Origin: Kocuria rosea subsp. polaris
Lineage (GTDB): Bacteria; Actinomycetota; Actinomycetes; Actinomycetales; Micrococcaceae
Assembly: GCF_001483755.1 (NCBI RefSeq)
Contig: NZ_LQBK01000022.1
Location: forward strand, 9,992 to 73,991
DNA: 64,000 nt
Reading direction: 5' to 3'
Under the pieces are notes generated by a model. The model saw nothing but the letters and a program-made list of their open reading frames with translations. It did no database searches and was not told the DNA's origin. Position numbers and translations under genes: made by a program. Position 1 is the first letter of the stretch, and each line of letters begins with the position of its first letter. Below are positions 58,474-64,000 of this stretch, one piece after another.

Positions 58474-59922
58474 CTAGGAGGTGGGCGCTTTGACCTGGTA
58501 GATCGCGCCGGTCGAGACGTCCTCCTCGAGCGCCTCGAGGGTCCGGCCGCGGGTCTCCGGGACCTGCGTGTAGACGAAGATCAGCGCCAGCACGCCGACC
58601 CCGGCGAAGAGGAAGAACGTCCCGGTGATCCCGACCGCGTCGACCAGGGAGGGGAAGTAGAGCGAGAGGACGCCGTTGGCGACCCACAGCATGAACACGG
58701 ACACGCCGATCCCGAAGCCGCGCATGTGCAGCGGGAAGACCTCCGAGAGGTACACCCACACCGCGACGTTGAGGAAGGTCTGCATGGAGCCGACGAAGGC
58801 GACGACCAGGGCCAGGATCACCCAGGGGCGCAGCGGGTTGTCCGCGCCCATCGTCATCGCGGCGATCCCGATCAGCAGGTGGCAGGTGGTCGTGAGGCTC
58901 AGGCCGATCATGAAGGTCTTCCGCCGGTCGAGCCGGTCCATCATGTACAGCGCGATGAAGCCGCCGACCACGGCGATGACACCGGGGGCGATGTTGGCGA
59001 TCAGGGCCGCGCTCGCGCTGAAGCCGGACTCGATGAGCACGATCTGCCCGTAGTACATGATCGAGTTGATGCCGGTGAGCTGCTGGGCGATGCCCAGGCC
59101 GATGCCGACGAGCATGATCCGGATCAGGTGCTTGTTGGTCAGGATCGTGCCCAGGCCGATCCGGTTCTCCGCCCGCTCCTCCTCGGCGACGTGCTCGACC
59201 TCGCCGAGCTCGGCGACCGCCCGGTCCTCGGAGCGCACGGTCTTGAGCACCTCGAGGGCCTCGGCGTGCCGGCCCTTCTCGACGAGCCAGCGCGGGGACT
59301 CGGGCATCCGGAGCATCCCGATGAACAGCGCCACGGCCGGCAGCGCGGAGATCGCGAACATGATCCGCCAGACGCCGGTGACATCGCTGAAGACGTTGCC
59401 GATGATCGCGTTGATCACGAACGCGGAGAGCTGGCCGATCACGATGGCCACCTCGTTGCGGCCGGCGATCGAGCCGCGGATCTCGTACGGGGCCAGTTCC
59501 GAGAGGAAGACGGGCACAACGGCCGAGGCGCCGCCGACGGCCAGGCCCAGACAGATGCGCCCGGCCACCAGGATCTCGTAGGACGGGGTGAAGACGACGA
59601 TCATCGTGCCGACGAAGAACAGCACGGCCAGCAGGAGGATCGTCTTGCGCCGGCCCCAGGCGTCCGAGATCCGGCCTCCGGAGAGGGCGCCGACGGCGGC
59701 GGCGAAGACGAGCGAGCTGGTGACCACGCCCTCCGTGAGCGGGGTGAGGCCGAGCTCGGCCGACATCGGGCGCAGGGCGCCGTTGATCACGCCGGTGTCG
59801 TAGCCGAACAGCAGGCCGCCGAAGCAGGCGACGATGGAGATCAGGCCCAGGCGCTTGCGGTGCGGCCCGGAGGTGAGCGGAGGCAGCGTGGCGGCTGCTT
59901 CGCGCGGTGACGATGTGGCCAT
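58474..59922 (-). CDS. MFS sugar porter, probably inositol-type
   Basis: 482 aa with 12 helices, sugar porter family. Signatures: GGLLFGYDTGVINGAL, GGRISDAWGRRKT, ESPRWLVEKGRH after helix 6, QQLTGINSIMYYG, and VPETRGRTLEALEED at the end. These patterns fit IolT-like inositol or xylose/glucose proton symporters. A motif upstream (60026-60044) recurs before the IolE-like gene at 63.66 kb, which favours inositol. The ATG at 59922 follows GGAGG (ATCGGAGGTTCC). The gene stands alone, downstream of its own control region. Confidence 0.9.
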   Translation of the reverse strand: MATSSPREAAATLPPLTSGPHRKRLGLISIVACFGGLLFGYDTGVINGALRPMSAELGLTPLTEGVVTSSLVFAAAVGALSGGRISDAWGRRKTILLLAVLFFVGTMIVVFTPSYEILVAGRICLGLAVGGASAVVPVFLSELAPYEIRGSIAGRNEVAIVIGQLSAFVINAIIGNVFSDVTGVWRIMFAISALPAVALFIGMLRMPESPRWLVEKGRHAEALEVLKTVRSEDRAVAELGEVEHVAEEERAENRIGLGTILTNKHLIRIMLVGIGLGIAQQLTGINSIMYYGQIVLIESGFSASAALIANIAPGVIAVVGGFIALYMMDRLDRRKTFMIGLSLTTTCHLLIGIAAMTMGADNPLRPWVILALVVAFVGSMQTFLNVAVWVYLSEVFPLHMRGFGIGVSVFMLWVANGVLSLYFPSLVDAVGITGTFFLFAGVGVLALIFVYTQVPETRGRTLEALEEDVSTGAIYQVKAPTS

Positions 59923-60025
59923 CGGAGGTTCCTTTGTTCGTGCGCAGCCGTGGCGCTCTTCATGATGCGGATCGGTCAGTGCGACGGATCACCGGGAGCG
60001 TGACGCAGGTCTCACTGATGCTGAT

Positions 60026-60044
60026 GTCACTATGTTAGGACATA
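60026..60044 (-). promoter_or_regulatory. Candidate operator shared with the IolE-like gene
   Basis: Minus strand TATGTCCTAACATAGTGAC, 104 nt before the transporter ATG. It matches 15 of 19 positions with the plus-strand site at 63550-63568. ATGT-N4-ACAT inside it is a small palindrome. Probably the binding site of a common regulator not encoded here. Confidence 0.55.
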
Positions 60045-60258
60045 TGGGTGGGTCAGGGAACCCTGTCGGACGGATTTTTGTGACGGCCGCAACATCCGTC
60101 GTCGTCGCGCCCGGAATCGGGTCCTGGACTGGGTCCTGGGCCGGGCCCTGGACCGGACCCGGACCCGGGGGCGACGCCCGGAGCGGAGCCCTGTCCGGGG
60201 ACGACGGAGGCGAACACGGCCCGGTGCGGGGAGGGCACGGGTCGGCCGGCGGGTGCCC

Positions 60259-61008
60259 TCAGACGAACAGCAGCACCGCCACGGCCGCGGGGGCCGTCCA
60301 GCGCAACGACCTGCCGGTGAGATTGTGCACCGCGCCCAGCAGGGTGCAGCAGACCACGGCCGTGGCGACGGAGGCCCAGCCGCCGAGAAGCAGTCCGGGC
60401 AGGGCGAGCAGGAGTCCGAGGACGAGCCCGCCCACCGGCGCGGCCTGTGCCCAGCGCAGAGGCCGGCGCAGCTCCACGGCCCGCTGCACGCACGTCAGGA
60501 CCAGCGCCAGGAGCAGGGACCGGCCCACGTGGTAGGCCGCGAAGCCCACCATGCCCAGCCACGCGCCTCCGCCGTAGTCGGCGTAGAGGTCCAGGTAGAG
60601 CTGGATCGGCTGGACGCGCCACTCGCCCACGAGGAAGACGGGCAGGATCACCCCGAGCAGGACCGCCAGCACGAACAGGAACAGGGCGGTGGTGGTCCGC
60701 CGGTGATCGACCGCGGGGGAGGGAGAAGGGGTCGAGGGTGGGGGAACACCGGGGTCCAGCGCCCGGTGGCGCAGCCACGCCACGAGACCTCGCTGGATCC
60801 CGACCCATGCCGCGCCCAGGCAGAGCCAGGCGAAGACCTGCCAGCCCAGCGGATAGACGTCGGGGATCTCGCCGGTGAGGGTGAGCACCGTGCCGTCGAC
60901 CACGGCCTCGAGCCCGAGGGCCACGAACGCGAAGGTCGCGATCGAGACGAGGAAGCCGGGGTCGGCGGGGGCGAACGCCCGGTTCTCGGGGGGATCGACA
61001 GAGCTCAT
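60259..61008 (-). CDS. Multi-spanning membrane protein, unknown
   Basis: 249 aa with six or seven transmembrane helices: [54 protein letters not shown] and the Leu-rich pair near the end. A Pro/Ser-rich loop with a His/Arg stretch lies between helices 2 and 3. No family recognised. ATG at 61008 is used; a TTG at 61020 would add four residues. It is divergent from sucC. Its downstream gap (60053-60258) contains GGGTCCTGGACC-like repeats but no gene. Confidence 0.72.
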   Translation of the reverse strand: MSSVDPPENRAFAPADPGFLVSIATFAFVALGLEAVVDGTVLTLTGEIPDVYPLGWQVFAWLCLGAAWVGIQRGLVAWLRHRALDPGVPPPSTPSPSPAVDHRRTTTALFLFVLAVLLGVILPVFLVGEWRVQPIQLYLDLYADYGGGAWLGMVGFAAYHVGRSLLLALVLTCVQRAVELRRPLRWAQAAPVGGLVLGLLLALPGLLLGGWASVATAVVCCTLLGAVHNLTGRSLRWTAPAAVAVLLFV

Positions 61009-61055
61009 GGGGTCAGTCAATCAAGAAACGCCGGGCCGCACGCGCGCGTCCCCGG

Positions 61056-61086
61056 TTGTGGCCGCCGATTCGGCATGCACTACAGT
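61056..61086 (+). promoter_or_regulatory. Candidate sucCD promoter
   Basis: TTGTGG and TACAGT (61081-61086) at 19-bp spacing. The leader of about 180 nt to the sucC GTG is rich in GC and shows no known riboswitch. Confidence 0.4.
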
Positions 61087-61269
61087 CTCGTACAGGGAGT
61101 GCACCGGAAAGTCCCGCGCCCGGAACGGCTCCGCGGAACGGTCCGGGCGCATCCGCCGGGCCTCGGCCGGGAGGATGCGGGCGCTCCGTTCACCATCCGG
61201 TCGGAGGACGACCCGCGTACTGCCCGGGTCGCCGCCGCCCACGACTTCGACGAAGAAGGGCATATACCC

Positions 61270-62439
61270 GTGGACCTGTTCGAATACCAGGCACGCGACC
61301 TGTTCGAGAAGCACGGCGTCCCCGTGCTCCAGGGCATCGTCGCGACCACCCCCGAAGAAGCAAGGGCCGCCGCCGAGAAGATCGGCGGAGTCACCGTCGT
61401 GAAGGCCCAGGTCAAGGTCGGAGGCCGCGGCAAGGCCGGTGGCGTCAAGGTCGCCAAGAACGCCGACGAGGCCTACGAGTACGCCCAGCAGATCCTCGGG
61501 ATGGACATCAAGGGCCACACCGTCCACCGGGTCATGATCGCCCAGGGCGCGGACATCGCCGAGGAGTACTACTTCTCGATCCTGCTGGACCGCGCCAACC
61601 GCTCGTACCTGGCCATGTGCTCCGTCGAGGGCGGCGTGGAGATCGAGCAGCTCGCCGTCGAGCGTCCCGAGGCCCTCGCCCGGGTCGAGGTCGTCCCGAC
61701 CGAGGGCATCACCGAGGCCAAGGCCCAGGAGATCGTCCGCGAGGCCCGGTTCGACGAGGAGACCGCCGCGAAGGTGGCCCCCGTCCTCGTGAAGCTGTGG
61801 GACGTCTTCAAGAAGGAGGACGCCACGCTCGTCGAGGTCAACCCGCTCGTGAAGACCGGCGACGGGCAGGTCATCGCCCTCGACGGCAAGGTCACCCTGG
61901 ACGAGAACGCCGAGTTCCGCCAGTCCGAGCACGCCTCGCTCGCGGACAAGTCCAGCGCCGACCCCCTCGAGGAGAAGGCCAAGGAGCACGACCTCAACTA
62001 CGTCAAGCTCGACGGCGAGGTCGGCATCATCGGCAACGGCGCGGGCCTGGTCATGTCCACCCTGGACGTCGTCGCCTACGCCGGGGAGAAGCACGGCAAC
62101 GTCAAGCCGGCCAACTTCCTGGACATCGGCGGCGGGGCCTCGGCCGAGATCATGGCCGCCGGCCTGGACGTGATCCTCAACGACCCGCAGGTGAAGTCCG
62201 TGTTCGTCAACGTCTTCGGCGGCATCACCGCGTGCGACGCCGTGGCCAACGGCATCGTGAAGGCGCTCGAGATCCTCGGCGACGAGGAGGACAAGCCGCT
62301 GGTGGTCCGCCTGGACGGCAACAACGTCGAGGAGGGCCGGCGCATCCTCGCCGGCGCCAACCACCCGCTGGTCACCCTCGCCGAGACCATGGACGAGGGT
62401 GCGGACAAGGCTGCCGAGCTCGCCCACGCCGCCAACTGA
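61270..62439 (+). CDS. sucC: Succinyl-CoA synthetase beta subunit (ADP-forming)
   Basis: TCA-cycle enzyme making ATP from succinyl-CoA. 389 aa ATP-grasp protein: [68 protein letters not shown] and [20 protein letters not shown] (phosphohistidine-facing loop). The start GTG at 61270 follows GAAGAAGGG; the frame is open upstream but lacks similarity. sucD follows after 40 nt. Confidence 0.96.
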   Translation: MDLFEYQARDLFEKHGVPVLQGIVATTPEEARAAAEKIGGVTVVKAQVKVGGRGKAGGVKVAKNADEAYEYAQQILGMDIKGHTVHRVMIAQGADIAEEYYFSILLDRANRSYLAMCSVEGGVEIEQLAVERPEALARVEVVPTEGITEAKAQEIVREARFDEETAAKVAPVLVKLWDVFKKEDATLVEVNPLVKTGDGQVIALDGKVTLDENAEFRQSEHASLADKSSADPLEEKAKEHDLNYVKLDGEVGIIGNGAGLVMSTLDVVAYAGEKHGNVKPANFLDIGGGASAEIMAAGLDVILNDPQVKSVFVNVFGGITACDAVANGIVKALEILGDEEDKPLVVRLDGNNVEEGRRILAGANHPLVTLAETMDEGADKAAELAHAAN

Positions 62440-62479
62440 TCCGCCGACACGGACGAACACTTCTAAGGAACGAACAGCA

Positions 62480-63397
<918 letters not shown>

Positions 63398-63425
63398 CGC
63401 CCCGGGCCCCGGCCCGCTGATCCTG

Positions 63426-63475
63426 CACGCACCAGGCCCCGTCCACGCACCGTCGTGGGCGGGGCCTGGTGCGTG
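63426..63475 (+). terminator. Terminator of sucCD
   Basis: A 22-bp stem with a single T-G pair (arms 63426-63447 and 63454-63475) around CACCGT, 28 nt after the stop. Confidence 0.8.
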
Positions 63476-63549
63476 TCCGGGGCCACGCCGGCGCGCCGCG
63501 TGACCGGGCGCCGGCCGGCGCCGGCCACGCCACGACGTGAATAAGACGG

Positions 63550-63568
63550 TATGTCTTTACAAACTGAC
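63550..63568 (+). promoter_or_regulatory. Candidate operator overlapping the IolE-like gene promoter
   Basis: TATGTCTTTACAAACTGAC, related to the site before the MFS sugar porter. TTTACA (63555-63560) inside it would be the -35 box of a promoter with -10 TATCCT (63577-63582, 16-bp spacing), so binding here should repress. Confidence 0.55.
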
Positions 63569-63663
63569 CTGATGTCGTATCCTGGTTGTGATCCGGAACA
63601 CTGATCGACCCGGCCTCCGGCACCCGCCCGGAGCACCGGCCCGGCACCAGAAAGCAGGTCACC

Positions 63664-64000
63664 ATGGCGCAGCAGAACGCGACCCCCCGGACCGTCGACA
63701 CGGCGGCCCAGCAGAAGAACCCCGTGCTGATCGGCACCGCCCCGGACTCGTGGGGCGTGTGGTTCCCCGACGACCCCCAGCAGACGCCCTGGGAGCGCTT
63801 CCTCGACGAGGTGGCCGAGGCCGGCTACTCGTGGATCGAGCTGGGCCCCTACGGCTACCTGCCCACCGACCCCGCCCGGCTCGCCGACGAGCTGGCCCAG
63901 CGCGACCTCAAGGTCTCCGCCGGCACGGTCTTCACCGCCTTCCACCGGGGCGCCGCCCAGTGGGACGAGGCCTGGGAGCCCGCCCGCAGGGTCGCCGAGC
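63664..64000 (+). CDS. IolE-like sugar phosphate isomerase/epimerase, N-terminal part
   Basis: The first 112 residues of a TIM-barrel protein of the xylose-isomerase-like superfamily; the rest is beyond the right edge. GTAPDSWGVWFPDDPQQTPW and EVAEAGYSWIELGPYGYLP are typical of inosose dehydratase-type enzymes of inositol breakdown; other TIM-barrel epimerases cannot be excluded. The ATG at 63664 follows AAAGCAGGT. A promoter with an overlapping operator lies about 85 nt upstream. Confidence 0.82.
   Translation, partial: MAQQNATPRTVDTAAQQKNPVLIGTAPDSWGVWFPDDPQQTPWERFLDEVAEAGYSWIELGPYGYLPTDPARLADELAQRDLKVSAGTVFTAFHRGAAQWDEAWEPARRVAE

Noticed and set aside
61021-61269. Riboswitch in the sucC leader
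   Set aside because: The leader is long enough, but I find no conserved motif of a known class and no clear terminator or ribosome-site sequestering stem.

Overview
The window is very GC-rich actinobacterial chromosome, gene-dense, with many GTG and TTG starts and short GTGA overlaps. An IdeR-type regulator, a trehalose OtsAB pair, a mycothiol-world TIGR03085 protein, DUF3027, DUF3263 and DUF3817 genes, an XPB-type helicase pair and a c-di-AMP riboswitch before an NlpC/P60 gene all point to Micrococcales, most likely a Kocuria-like member of the Micrococcaceae (inference from gene content; no search was run). I see no integrase, transposase, phage gene or CRISPR array. This is core chromosome with a few lineage-specific islands.

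Layout. 1-3.7 kb: start of an ABC ATPase, trehalose synthesis (otsA-otsB), a membrane-anchored DsbA-like protein. 3.8-5.1 kb: tRNA-Thr and a secreted, extremely charged Asp/Arg repeat protein whose leader holds three consecutive hairpins. 6-13 kb: an envelope or exopolysaccharide block: a degenerate GH26-like domain fused to an OpgC-type acyltransferase, an intact secreted GH26 enzyme, a lipoprotein, and an LGFP-repeat protein ending in a YkuD-like L,D-transpeptidase domain. 14.9-21 kb: fructose catabolism together with the general PTS proteins (deoR-fruK-fruA-ptsI-ptsH). 21-27.5 kb: ATP-grasp ligase, MurJ-like flippase, FemX-like aminoacyltransferase, ThrE-like exporter. 27.5-34.2 kb: DUF222-HNH protein, siderophore-interacting protein, ung, YihY, SDR, DUF3263 and a short membrane protein. 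34.3-38.8 kb: GNAT, groEL under two CIRCE elements, MgtC, and an RNase HI fusion. 38.8-45 kb: sensor kinase and regulator, and a helicase pair. 45-49.6 kb: cold-shock protein, DUF3027, MFS exporter, serC, ideR. 49.6-52 kb: riboswitch and two secreted NlpC/P60-type proteins. 52-58.3 kb: DUF4031-HD-NUDIX fusion, tRNA-Arg, beta-propeller protein, pcrA. 58.4-64 kb: sugar/inositol-type transporter, sucCD, and the start of an IolE-like gene.

How the genes work together. FruK and FruA import and phosphorylate fructose with phosphate passed from PtsI and PtsH encoded just downstream, and the DeoR protein is the likely local regulator. The transporter at 58.5 kb and the IolE-like gene at the right edge share a 19-bp upstream motif, so they probably form one regulon although sucCD lies between them. 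Peptidoglycan functions recur (MurJ, FemX, YkuD, two NlpC/P60 proteins), and c-di-AMP probably controls one of the hydrolases.

Regulatory style. At least nine genes have a TANNNT-like hexamer 6-7 nt before the start codon, the signature of leaderless transcripts. Operons commonly end in very long perfect hairpins with little or no T-tract. Minisatellite-like direct repeats lie in several intergenic regions and inside several genes.
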